Positions 25,601 to 37,600 of a stretch of DNA of 64,000 bases are shown here, piece after piece. The stretch lies in the NCBI GenBank assembly GCA_025618425.1, contig CM046844.1, positions 1,373,500 to 1,437,499 on the forward strand. The letters run 5' to 3'. Source of the DNA: Heliocidaris tuberculata (taxonomy: Eukaryota > Echinodermata > Echinoidea > Camarodonta > Echinometridae). The notes under the pieces are model-generated. The model had not been told where the DNA came from, searched no databases, and was given only the letters and a program-made list of their open reading frames with translations. Positions within the stretch are counted from its first letter, which is position 1. Each line of letters begins with the position of its first letter. The translations under genes and the position numbers were made by a program.

Positions 25601-28600
25601 AGATGAGTATGATGTGACTTATTAGTTCCGACGTGACCTTTCCCAAAGTTTACCCAGAATGACAGGAAAGTGGTATGGGAATTCATGTTTGTTAAATCTT
25701 TTAAGATGACAAATATGCAAATATGCTGGCAACAGATGAATAAACAAATTTTGTCAGAAATCTATTGGGTTAAAAATATTCTTATCAACACAGTGAGTGT
25801 TTTTAATTGGAATTGGAATTTCAATTTGGATAATGAAACTAATCTCTAAAAAGAAAGAGTGCATTTTCACTCTATCTCACTCCCCCTGGAGTCACATCAG
25901 TGATCACTTGTTTAGGAGTGAATATCAAGTGCTCTATAAAAAGAAGAGTGAAGTTTAACACTAATTTCACTCTATTTTCACTCCTCCAGTGAAGTAATAT
26001 CAATGATCACTATTTTTTTTAGAGAGAGAGTACCCTTTGTCGATGCCTCCTTCTTCTTGGCATATGATTGACACTCACAGACTCATTTTCATTTTGAGGG
26101 AAAAAACTTAATCAGAACAAATGCCAAGCTAAGATCAAATCAATGCTGTCATGAAAGAACCCATTCACACTTCAAAGATAATTACGTTTAAATGAATTGG
26201 GTCATTTCACACTTCAAAGATAATTACGTTTTCATGAATTGGGTCATATTCTAAAATCAAGAGAGTTTCTCAGTCTTCTCCATCAGTATTATACTAAACT
26301 TGAAAACAGTTTCAAATATATTCTAAGCATAGGTAGGCCCCTACATTTAATATGTTTATCAGAGTTTATAGGAACGGAGCATTCCTTATGCCTACCTCAG
26401 TAACATTTTTATTCAAAATGTTTGGCAAATAATGATTTTCAAAATTTGTCTTTGTTTTCTTGGTGAAACTTAAAACTGCAAAAAGAATGTGGGCCCATAA
26501 AAAATGTACGTACAGTACCTTGTACATGTTGTCCATGTTGTCATATTGGGCCCTTTATCCAGTATATATACATCAGAGAACATTTTAAGCATTTTCACTG
26601 AGATTGAACCATAGTAAATTTGGGCTCACCCATCAATGGGTTTATAATAAAGATGTCGTTCTTTATACTAGTTTGGTGTGAAGGAGACACCTTACCGTTC
26701 ATACTTACTTTTCCTATAAATGGCACAAGGTGGTGTTCACACAAAGAAAACATCTCAATATCTTTGACTACCACCATCTCGTCATGATCTTCATCAAATA
26801 TTGCATCATTTAGGACATCTGGAATAGAGAAGAAATTTAGCTATCAAATTAATAAGATATGAAGAAATATAATGCATGAACTTTTGAATTACATGACACA
26901 AAATAATCTAAAGCTACTCAACTGTGTATGAAAAAAAAAACACATTTAGCTGCATGGTTGGGAAACTTATTACAGATTTTGAATTTTGAAATGGAAAAGA
27001 AATCATAAAAATCTTTGTGTGTGTTTAACTGAAAGGAAACTTTACAAATAATGTAGAGTGTATTCCAATTACATTTCATTTTGGTGATTTGCTTCATATT
27101 GTAAATTTCATTATAATTCATTTAAGACTTAGGTTTGTATTTTATACCATTACCATACTCTGTATTTAATGTCCTCACCTTGTAGGAGTCTGCTTATATG
27201 TACATGCATTCAATTCAATTCAATTCATTTTGGTTTATTGATAAAAAGCAATACCTTATAAAAACAGTCTGGAGACTGATACATACAAAGTTTACAAATT
27301 TACATAATAATATTGAAAAGATTACATAAAAAAGAACAGTGCATGTCAATAAATTGTTAAGAAACAAAAATTGCGAGAAAAATGAACATGAATCGTTTTA
27401 AATATTGCACTTCAAATTATTTATTGTTGTAGAAAAATAGACGAACTTGAACTTTCGCAACTATAAAAATGAGCAGGACAAACCACATCCATGGGATGTC
27501 ATAAGGTCATATTTCCCTCAATATGGACCAATAAATGTGTGAATTCATACTTTCAACCTGCAAAATTGCTTTGGTCTTCTCAGATCACCCCCATGGGATT
27601 CAGTAAAGCCATATTTCTCTCAATTCGAACCATGTGTGAACCTTTTTCTGCCGAGAAGCCTGCTCGCCTTATAGGCATTTTCTCACATGTACATGCACCG
27701 GTACTTTTAATTGTTGTAGGAAAATAAATGAACTTGAACCCTTATGCTACAGAAATGAGCAGGTCAGACTCAGACATGTTTTTTAATGACTATACCCGGT
27801 GTGGGTTGCATGTACTCTCATCTGAATACAATGTTATAACAAGTGAATGAGTAAATTACGCAATGCGTAATAAATGTCCCCGCCGGAAGTGCAGATCTGT
27901 GGAAATTAACTAGCCTGAACCTTAAAACTTCAGTGAAAAACTTTAGTGAATAAAATAATAATGTTACTACATGCAAAAGAAGAGAATACCAACAATGCAT
28001 GTATACAACTGAAATATAAAACATGAAAACATTAAGAACCTTCAGCCATTTTGAATAAATTTGCATAAATTTGCATGAATAATGAATTTCAAAATTCTGT
28101 GTAGAAGTTTGGAAGCCCCCACCCAGCCCTATCAGATAAAACAATCGGAATCAAAATCCGATGTGAAATAGAGGAGAAGTAGCATTTTTCGTCAATTTTG
28201 AATAAATTTGCATAAATTTGCATAATTAATGAATTTCAAAATTCTGTGTAGAAGTTTGGAAGCCCCCACCCAGCCCTATCAGATAAAACAATCGGAATCA
28301 AAATCCGATGTGAAATAGAGGAGAAGTAGCATTTTTCGTCAATTTTGAATAAATTTGCATAAATTTGCATAATTAATGAATTTCAAAATTCTGTGTAGAA
28401 GTTTGGAAGCCCCCACCCAGCCCTATCAGATGAAACAATCGGAATCAAAATCCGATGTGAAATAGAGGAGAAGTAGCATTTTTCGTCAATTTTGAATAAA
28501 TTTGCATAAATTTGCATAATTAATGAAATTCAAAATTCTGTGTAGAAGTTTGATAGCCCCCGCCCAGCCCTATCAGATAAAACAATCGGAATCAAAATCC

Positions 28601-31600
28601 GATGTGAAATAGAGGAGAAGTAGCATTTTTCGTCAATTTTGAATAAATTTGCATAAATTTGCATAATTAATGAATTTCAAAATTCTGTGTAGAAGTTTGG
28701 AAGCCCCCACCCAGCCCTATCAGATAAAACAATCGGAATCAAAATCCGATGTGAAATAGAGGAGAAGTAGCATTTTTCGTCAATTTTAAATAAATTTGCA
28801 TAAATTTGCATAATTAATGAATTTCAAAATTCTGTGTAGAAGTTTGGAAGCCCCCACCCAGCCCTATCAGATGAAACAATTGGAATCAAAATCCGATGTG
28901 AAATAGAGGAGAAGTAGCATTTTTCGTCAATTTTGAATAAATTTGCATAAATTTGCATAATTAATGAAATTCAAAATTCTGTGTAGAAGTTTGATAGCCC
29001 CCGCCCAGCCCTATCAGATAAAACAATCGGAATCAAAATCCGATGTGAAATAGAGGAGAAGTAGCATTTTTCGTCAATTTTGAATAAATTTGCATAAATT
29101 TGCATAATTAATGAATTTCAAAATTCTGTGTAGAAGTTTGGAAGCCCCCACCCAGCCCTATCAGATAAAACAATCGGAATCAAAATCGGCCAAGAAATGA
29201 CGGAGAAGTAGCATTTTCTAACATTTGAGCACACACGGACAGACGGACGGACGGACGGACGGACGGACACACACACACACACACCCATACCTGTGCGCGC
29301 ATATTAACCGATGACATCTTTTACAACCTAGAATTTGACCGCATAACCGATGACCTGTGTGTGTAGAATTCAACCGCATAACCGATGACCCGTCTTAAAT
29401 TTTACTATACAACCGACGACTTGTTATTGTAACACTAACTGATGACCTACCCCTATATGCAAAAGCATGTAATTTGGGTCTAACTGCGCAGGTCTGCCAA
29501 CCGATGACGTCATCGGTTCGCTGTGTGTCATCGGTCCGAATGTAAAGTTCATGCATATGTCATCGCTTTAAATGGGCGCACATACACACACACACACACA
29601 CACATGCACACACGAACGGAGCCCGTTTCATAGTCCCCTCGCGAACTTCGTTCGGCGGGGACAATAATTGGAAGTGTATTCTAAGTAAGGCCAAATAACA
29701 ATCATTCCTAGTTTCTCATCCCTGCCCGCATCCTTTTGGCGCCCGCCTCCTTTTTTTGGTTATTTGATATTTTTGTATAAAAAAAGAAAAAATAATTCTT
29801 TTTTTTTTAAACCACCAACATTTTGCTGCAGACCCCTAAAATTAAAACATGATGCCTTTTGGGAGTTCAAAGGGATCCCAGAAGAATATAAATATAATGG
29901 GAAGCCGTGCCCAGTATGTGCGGCAGCCATCTTGTTCATGATTGTATGAATAGACTTCAACAATTTATAGAAAATCATACTCTTTCACTTCAAAGAAGTT
30001 GAACTGGATTATAAGTACATGTACAATATACATCCATATTATTCAAGACAAAGATTCAAATGAGTTTTTAAATCCACAAAGCCACAACATGCAAACCATG
30101 AATATTTATAGTACTTTGTTACATCATACATGTTCATTGTATGTATGTATTCTCTCATAAAAATTGCAACAGTGATCCAGCAGAATCACATTTCTTGAAA
30201 AAGCAAGAAAAATCGATAGAATTGTGAAGTGCGATAATCATATTTCCTTTGATTTTCTAGCTTCTGAAAGCTATGTACTCTGACTCTAGTCAACAATATG
30301 TATACATGTCATAAGTAATGAGGAACCAAATATTTGTACTATCAAATCAAAATACTTGTACTGCCTCAAATTAGCCCAATTCATTCATTCATAAGAGACA
30401 CACCCCCTTAAGAGAGATGTAGTGTACATCACCCCTCCCCCCCCCCCTTTTGCAACCTCGCAAACTCCCTGAAAGGAAAGAAAATGCATACATCTGCTTC
30501 AAGACAATATGAATCAGGGACTCATCTAGATACGTATGGAGTGCAAAGGTTCGCTTGGGATTAATAAAGCCCCAAAACGAGTGGTGGGCCTGCGGCACTA
30601 CATCTTAAGTTCACCCGATTCATTTCAGACAAAATCAATATTAGCATCATTTTACTTGTTGATCGCAGAGACCTCAGTACAAACATCGCGACGGTGAGAG
30701 ACTCGCAGGATTCTAACAACCCAGTGTACATGCCTTTCTTGACAGTTCTGGGTTGACGTAGAAGAAGAAAACTAATCATTTGCCAAATAAGATAATGACT
30801 AAACCAAAAAGTGCCAAAAGAGAATGGAAGTACAGGAGACAGTTAGGAGAACCAAGGAGTTCCTTTCAAAGAAGAACAAGCAACACTGCTGTCAGATATA
30901 AAGCATTTGAACTCAATCATTGCCCTTTCCCTTGTTCAAGTTTTACTAGACTTACGATGATAAAACTTTCCTGTACTGTAACCATTGATTAGGAAACTTC
31001 ATTAAAAAGACATTTGTCTTTTGACTGGCTTTGAGAGGGATATTACCAAAGTACATCTACACCACACAGGACGCACATCATGAAATTACAGTTATATCAA
31101 TGGCAATATAGTGCAGTCTTATATCGCCCAAAATATTTGAGCTGGTTAATATCATCATTAATATCTAAAATCCATTCAATATTACTGTTGCCTGGTACAA
31201 ATATCATGTATATCAGGCATATAATTGATTGAATAAGATACACTGGAGAATATTGAATATGAAACAGCCAATGTCAAGTCAAATTACACTGCAGGTCCAT
31301 TCCTGTAGATTGTATGGGATATCAGAGAGAGTTGAATATAAAAACATCATTAGCATTTACAAATGCTAATCTCCAGTACCTACAGATTTTGAAAGAAACC
31401 TTCCCATACTAGAGCATAGCATTTGGTCTACTATTTGGGTCCAGCAAATCTATGCATGCCTACATGCATGATCCCCTTTGGTGGTATACATGATCGTCTT
31501 TGGTGGTATACACTCCCATATAAATAGAAATCTTTTCAAAGAATACAAAATGTAGCATTAGACTTGAAGTTCATTTCATTTCTGCTCACAAAGGCAGGAC

Positions 31601-34600
31601 GAGGGTCAATGGGGCATGTTTTGTTTCTATGGAAACAGAGTTCATTCGTTTAAAGTTATCAAAAAATGTAGGTCGCAAAACCCTGGTTCTAAAGGAGGTA
31701 CCTGCATGAGGTATCTGGGCTTTTGCCAATATCTGTATCAATAAAAACATAGAGTTATGAAAGCCTACTACACAGCTATGTATTTGATAGACATGCCCAT
31801 GCCAGGAGTAACCATAGCGACTATGGCAAAACAGAGTTCCAAGGAGTGAAGACATAGGAGAAGATTGAGAGATGGGTTAGAAGAGTCTGGAGGGAGATGA
31901 TTAAGTTTGATGGACTGAGGAAATTTTTGAAAGATGAGATGACTGAAAGAGAGCAAAGGGATGAGGATTTGAAAAAACGAGAAAAAGAAGTAGAGGGGAA
32001 GAGAGGGAGGGAGAGAGAGGGAGGGAGGGAGAGGAGAAGGGGAGGGGGAGGGGGAGGGGGAGAGAGTGGAAAGTGGAAGACAGAGGATGACATAGAGAGA
32101 GAGAGAGAGAGAGAAGATAAATGATGGACATTGGCAAAGAATGAATGGTTCATCAATAGCTCTAGTTTTAAATCAAGGTGGTATAGTACCTCCTGGTACT
32201 TTGTACATGTAAGAGCAGAATTTCTTCCCCTACCCCCAATACTTGGTAACACAAAAATGAGAAGGAGTAATTGGCAATGCCTGAACTCATCAAAATGCAG
32301 CACAAGTAGGATCTCTGAAGTGTATTCACGAGACAGTAACATATCATGAACTATTTGAATTATTTTATTACCATGGAAACATAAGCCCATTTTTTCATTC
32401 AGTAAAAATTTCATGAACATGATCATGCTGTTTAGAAAAATAGAGTTGCGTTTAATCAAGATGGAGGAATTGAAATTTTACCCTTCTCCACCAGGAATGA
32501 CAAAATTATGGTCTTTATTAACCCAGAGTGGCTCAACAGCCACGTTGATTAGAAATTAAATACCACTTTACTCATTTTTTTGTTTCCTGGCATCAGTTTA
32601 GAACTACTGAGTCTTTTTTAATTTTTTCATTCTTCATGTTCATTCTAGGGTAATCGCATAGAGAGACTGCATAGTTTATGATGCGCTGTATAAATTCATC
32701 TTTATCATTATTATTATTAATAGCAGACATTATTCACTGGAATAATTTGGAATGCCTTGGGCAGAAATCAGTCAATATGTCCATGTGTGCACTGCTGTAT
32801 TACAGCTTAAAATACATAACACAATGGTGTGTACTTATATTTGTGAACTATTCAATTTGTCAATATTGCTCTTATCTGTTAATCACAAAGATACTGCGTT
32901 CAAGTGGCACTTCAGTTCTATTTACTGTACACTGAACAGACAATCATATGCTGGCATTGCATGCTTGGTTCATTGCCTATATGTCTGTATTAATGTTTAC
33001 TACTATCCTCAAGTTACTTGTATTTATCACAAAGGGTGATAAACTTTTGTATTTGCTCTTGATTTGCCTCTTTTATAGATAATTTTAAAGTTGTTATCAT
33101 TAGCTACGTTCATATCCATGGGACTTGTGATTTTGAAACTTTAACTTAGCGAAACTTTTAAGTTAATGAAAGAATGACTCACTGACGAGAGGGTTCACAG
33201 TGGCTTGTTGTTCTGAGATTACAAGTCTGGTGATTGTCGTTTAATAATAGAGAGGTCATCGTTAATGAGTTTCCTAAACTTAAAGTTTATTATGTCCACA
33301 AGGTCGATAAGTACGCCATAGGACCCCCCCCCCCCCCCCCCTGCTTGCTTGCGGTCTTGGCATTAACTATAAGGTCGCTTGGATCTGGAACTACAAGTAA
33401 ACTTTAAAGGAGAATGAAACCCTGGGGAAAAATCATTTTTAATGAAAAGAGAGGATAGAGAGAAGCAATTTTTAAAAAGTTCCATCAAAATCAGTTAAGA
33501 AATGAGAAAGTTATGAAAGTTTGAAAAGTCTCAATTTACTTTCTGTGGCAATCCTCAAATTGGCAATGTTGCTTCAAAGTGACAGAGTAGGACAACTCTC
33601 CATGTGTTTTATACAAAAAATGTCATATTTTCTCCATTATCTGTAAAAATGATGCTTGTCTTTTTGTGAACTCAACATATGTTGTGTCAAATACATTGCT
33701 CCATGATATATCTTGAGCTAAGGAGACAAGCTGCACCTTGAGAGATAATGGGGAAAATATGAAATTTTGCGTACGAAACATATGGAGAGTCGTCCTACTA
33801 AACCTGTAATTTTGAAGCAACATTGCCAATTTGAGGATCGCCATAGAAAGTAAATTGAGACTTTTCAAACTTTCATAACTTTCTCATTTCTTAACCGATT
33901 TTGATGGAACTTTTTAAAAATTACTTCTCTCTATCCTCTCTTTTTATTAAAATGGATTTTCCCTAGGGTTTAATTCTCCTTTAAGTTTCAAAACTACGGG
34001 TCCATTCATATGGTCTTAAACTACAAGATAAATAAAAGATAACTTAAAGTTTAGCTCCCTTCGTGTGAACCTGACTATTATCAATATTGTATGGAGGAGA
34101 GAGGAGCCATTAAAGGGCAAACCAACCTACATGTATGTAATAATTTGATTTGTGTGATAGCAGAACAATCAGAGAAGCAGATTGGTAAAATTTTGAACGA
34201 AATCAGAAAAGCAATAAGACAGTTATAATTTAAAAAAAGTTGTAACCACTATACATATAGGAGTTTCAAATAGGCCATATCGGTACAGTCAATGTGATGT
34301 AGCGGTGGTCAACTTTCCCATTCATTCCAACACAAAAACTGACTAAAATGTTAATTTTATACCTATAATATATACCTCAGTACGATCTTTTTCTTTTTGG
34401 AAGACCTATAAAAATATGCTACTTACAATATATTTTGAGTAATGCCCCAAGGGAAAAGGAGCTTAGGAGAAGACAGGATAATAATGATTTAATGAATAAT
34501 TTAATGATATTTTGGTGTACAACAACTGGGAGAGTTGACCATGAATACGTCACAATCGATTCACCAAATTGCCAATTTGAGATTTGCATAAATGTAGTGA

Positions 34601-37600
34601 TCTCATTTTTCAAACATTCATAACTTTCTTTTTCTTTGTCTGATTTCTTTGAAACTTTCACCATCCTGTTTCTCTCATTTTTCTGCTTTTACACAAATCA
34701 GATTTTTACAAAGGTTGGATTGCCCTTTAATTACACCATAATTGCTGTCAGCGAGTGTCAAGTGATATACATTAAATGCAGTATTCTCGCTTGCTTTTGA
34801 AAGGATTCAATCCTAAAAAGATAATAAAAAATGATTGCAATTAATTCTTTTTAGCACTAAATATTATTTAGATCTTTTCAAGTAGTGAAGCAAGATGCTA
34901 TACATAGAAAACAAAGGTTGCTGGCTTTACAATTCATACCCCAAAGATATTATCACAACAAAAACTTCAATCTAACAAGTCTCAAAATGTTATGAAGTCA
35001 CTAAATGTCATCAAATCACAATAGGCCCGTTTTCATCAGCCCGAGTTTCCAAAATAGCCTGCTAATTCTGATCCGAGGAAACTTACCCGATCAGAGCTAG
35101 CTCGAGCTAGTTTGCAATGAAGACGCAAATAAGTTTATTTTGTGGGTTTCATCTCGAGTTTACAAACCCAAGTCAACTTGGGTTTTTTTTGTGAAATAGT
35201 GCGTTATTTGGTTAATTTGCAGGTGAAGACGCACTCAGGTTTTGACATCAGGTTAATTTATTCATGACAGCAATCCTAGAAATTCTATTTTCCTTATGTA
35301 TTTCTTGTTTTTCTTCTCTCTTTCTATCTTTTCCTTATGTATTTCTTTGTTTTTCTTCTCTCTTTTTCTCCTTATATATTTCTTTGTTTTCCCGATTCTT
35401 TATTCTTCTTTCTATTCTTATTTATTTCTCTGTTCTTCTTGCTATCCTCTTTTCTCTATATTTCCTTATAAATGTATTTATTTGTTTTTCCTTCTCTCAT
35501 TTTATATTTTCCTTATGTATTTCTTTGCTCTTTTCTTTTCATTTATCCTATGTATTTCTTTGATTTCCCGTCTTAGAAGTGCACATGCTCTGTAGCTCGA
35601 GTTTATTCCAAGAACGAGCGGGAATCGCTCTTCTCAAACTGACTTTTTTCTCGAGAAAACCCTGATTGGGCTAGAATCTTGAGCTTGAGGAAACTCGGGC
35701 TGATGGAGAGGCACCTTTTGTCATCATTCATGGTTTTGTTGATACTCTACATCCCCATATTTCATACTGAGCTGAAAACAGCGACAGTCTGAATGTATTG
35801 GATTTTAGATTTTACATTTTTGGAACATTCAAGATACACTACATTATACATGTACATTCATAAAAGGATTCTGTATTTCAAATAAGGTTTTAAATTTAAT
35901 CAACACCACTTTATACAATTTACATGGATGATGGGCCACTCTATCAACAACTGTTAGGACTATAGAAGAAAAGTAAGAAATTTTAAGCCAAATGAGAAAC
36001 CGTGCCAGCACTTGCTGCTAACCATCTTTTCAGATCTTTTTCTTTTATTTTAAACAGCACAAAACCAGCATCACCCCAGGGTCGGATGTTAGAATACATT
36101 GGCAGCATTCTGGCAGTCTTTTTTTTTTATTAACCTTCTGCCTTGGTGTGTTTTACCCTCAAACTCAGACGTCACAGGTCTTTCATTTGCCATGATAATT
36201 TTTCAATCTCCATGCCGCCCGGGGCCAATCGCAAGAAGAAGAGCCCTCGCGCCACGCTATATTTACAGAGGTAACGATTTCGGAAACATATGCATGGCCA
36301 AGTCTGGAAACGAGGATAGTATTCCCTTGGGTAACATGTGTGGGTGGTTCCCTAAGGGATACCAGATTGCACACGGTTTGGCGACGCTAATTTGAAACAC
36401 TTTGTATGTTATGAAACAAGTATTTACTGTTCAGGACCAAGTCGCTATTATCATGCTGACAGGCTCTACATTTTTGATCAATTCTTTCTCATACTTTGCA
36501 AGATCAAGATTAAACACAGATGATTATCAGATTTCTTTAATTTGGGAAATGTCTTGTTCTCAATGTTACATTCTCTATTAGACCATCATGTACAGAAGCA
36601 AAAAGCTGAGCTGTCTTTGTACATGTCCACGAAGATGAAAATTTGACGTCTTGGAATTCAATCAGCAATAAACTGGTAGATTAAACTGCCATCTCCAGAG
36701 AACAAAAGCAATTGAATGTACACATTCAACCTGGCAATTATAAAACATTCACTTTGTTTTGAATTTTGTAAATTTAGTTTTGTGGATCGTTGCTCAAGCA
36801 TATTTTAACAGCAGATTCAAATTCATGAAGACTGCAGGAAATTTGAGATCCGAATAAAGGAACATTGTATAAATAATCACTCTATAGCAGCAGAAGCATA
36901 CAGACTGGACTACAACATCGTATAAAGGTTGTAAACCCCATTTTATATCTATCAAAAACGTGGTGTAACCTCTGGAGGTTGCGCCATGTCATCCCTTGTC
37001 CACTGTAGATATAAACACTCACTGCACAAAGAACAGAGCGTGAACATGGCACAAACACAAGGTGAAAGTCATGCTAGACCATCAAACACAAACGAGGCAG
37101 GACCTCCCGAGGTTGCGTCGTGTTTACATGTACCTCCTGCAGCATTGCTGTTGTCAGTAAAAACTACAAAATGTAACTTCTGCACATTAACTAGGACACA
37201 ATTAATATTGGAACTCTCAAATGTTTTCTCCGCCACAAAGACCTCAAATACAATATGTCTGCACCATCTCCTCTTTTTTCCTCTGCTCTTCTTCCACTAT
37301 CATTTTCACTTTCTTTTCACTTCCCTTTTCCCTGTGATTCTTTATCTCCCTACCTCACTTCATAGGTAGGCCAAGGCCTCTCTCTTTTTTCTTTTTTTTT
37401 TAGATTCAAATTTTATTTCATTTTCATTTTTCAAAGTATATAACGAAGTATAACAAAGTATATAACAATAATTATTGTGTAATTATAAAATGTCAAAGTG
37501 AAACTTCTAACAGAAAGTGAAGCGATGGTAAAGGAGAGTGACCAAACATTAGAAGGTCTACCTTGCCAGATCAAGAATCTCGCTATATTGGAGCTCCCTA

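Larger units (their letters stand above)
22529..26708 (-). other. GCH1: GCH1 intron 2 (4.2 kb)
   Basis: The intron contains a GA microsatellite, a SINE split by a MITE, one TTAA-flanked foldback and a possible small inverted-repeat element at 25850-26035. In the last, motifs resembling TTTCACTC and AGTGATCACT occur twice, and CTCTAAAAA lies opposite TTTTTAGAG. A 42-bp sequence around AAGATAATTACGTTT is duplicated in tandem at 26168-26250. No other coding sequence was recognised. Confidence 0.85.
27875..29663. mobile_element. 1.8-kb noncoding element with 11-bp TIRs and internal tandem array
   Basis: TGTCCCCGCCG at 27875-27885 is the exact complement of CGGCGGGGACA at 29653-29663. Flanking heptamers aataaat and aataatt, taken next to GTCCCC and GGGGAC, match at 6 of 7. 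Inside lie the 147-bp array, (GGAC)n, two (AC)n tracts and a cluster of ACCGATGAC motifs. No transposase is present, so if mobile it is nonautonomous. The boundaries are my inference. Confidence 0.55.

Noticed and set aside
27491..27727. 78-codon ORF with two similar halves
   Set aside because: The similarity comes from a DNA-level duplication of about 105 bp (CCATGGGAT...CATATTTC) in intron 1. No known family.
28049..29200. CRISPR array
   Set aside because: The 147-bp units are contiguous without spacers, and the genome is eukaryotic.
31821..32459. 212-codon minus-strand ORF with a Ser-Leu-Pro-rich centre
   Set aside because: The centre is the GA/CT tract at 31980-32115. The flanks have no family resemblance and the start is arbitrary.
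36099..36395. 98-codon [20 protein letters not shown]... with an opposite-strand ORF
   Set aside because: No recognisable family or motif, no supporting splice context, and both strands are open equally. It lies within GCH1 intron 1 and is probably chance or repeat-derived.
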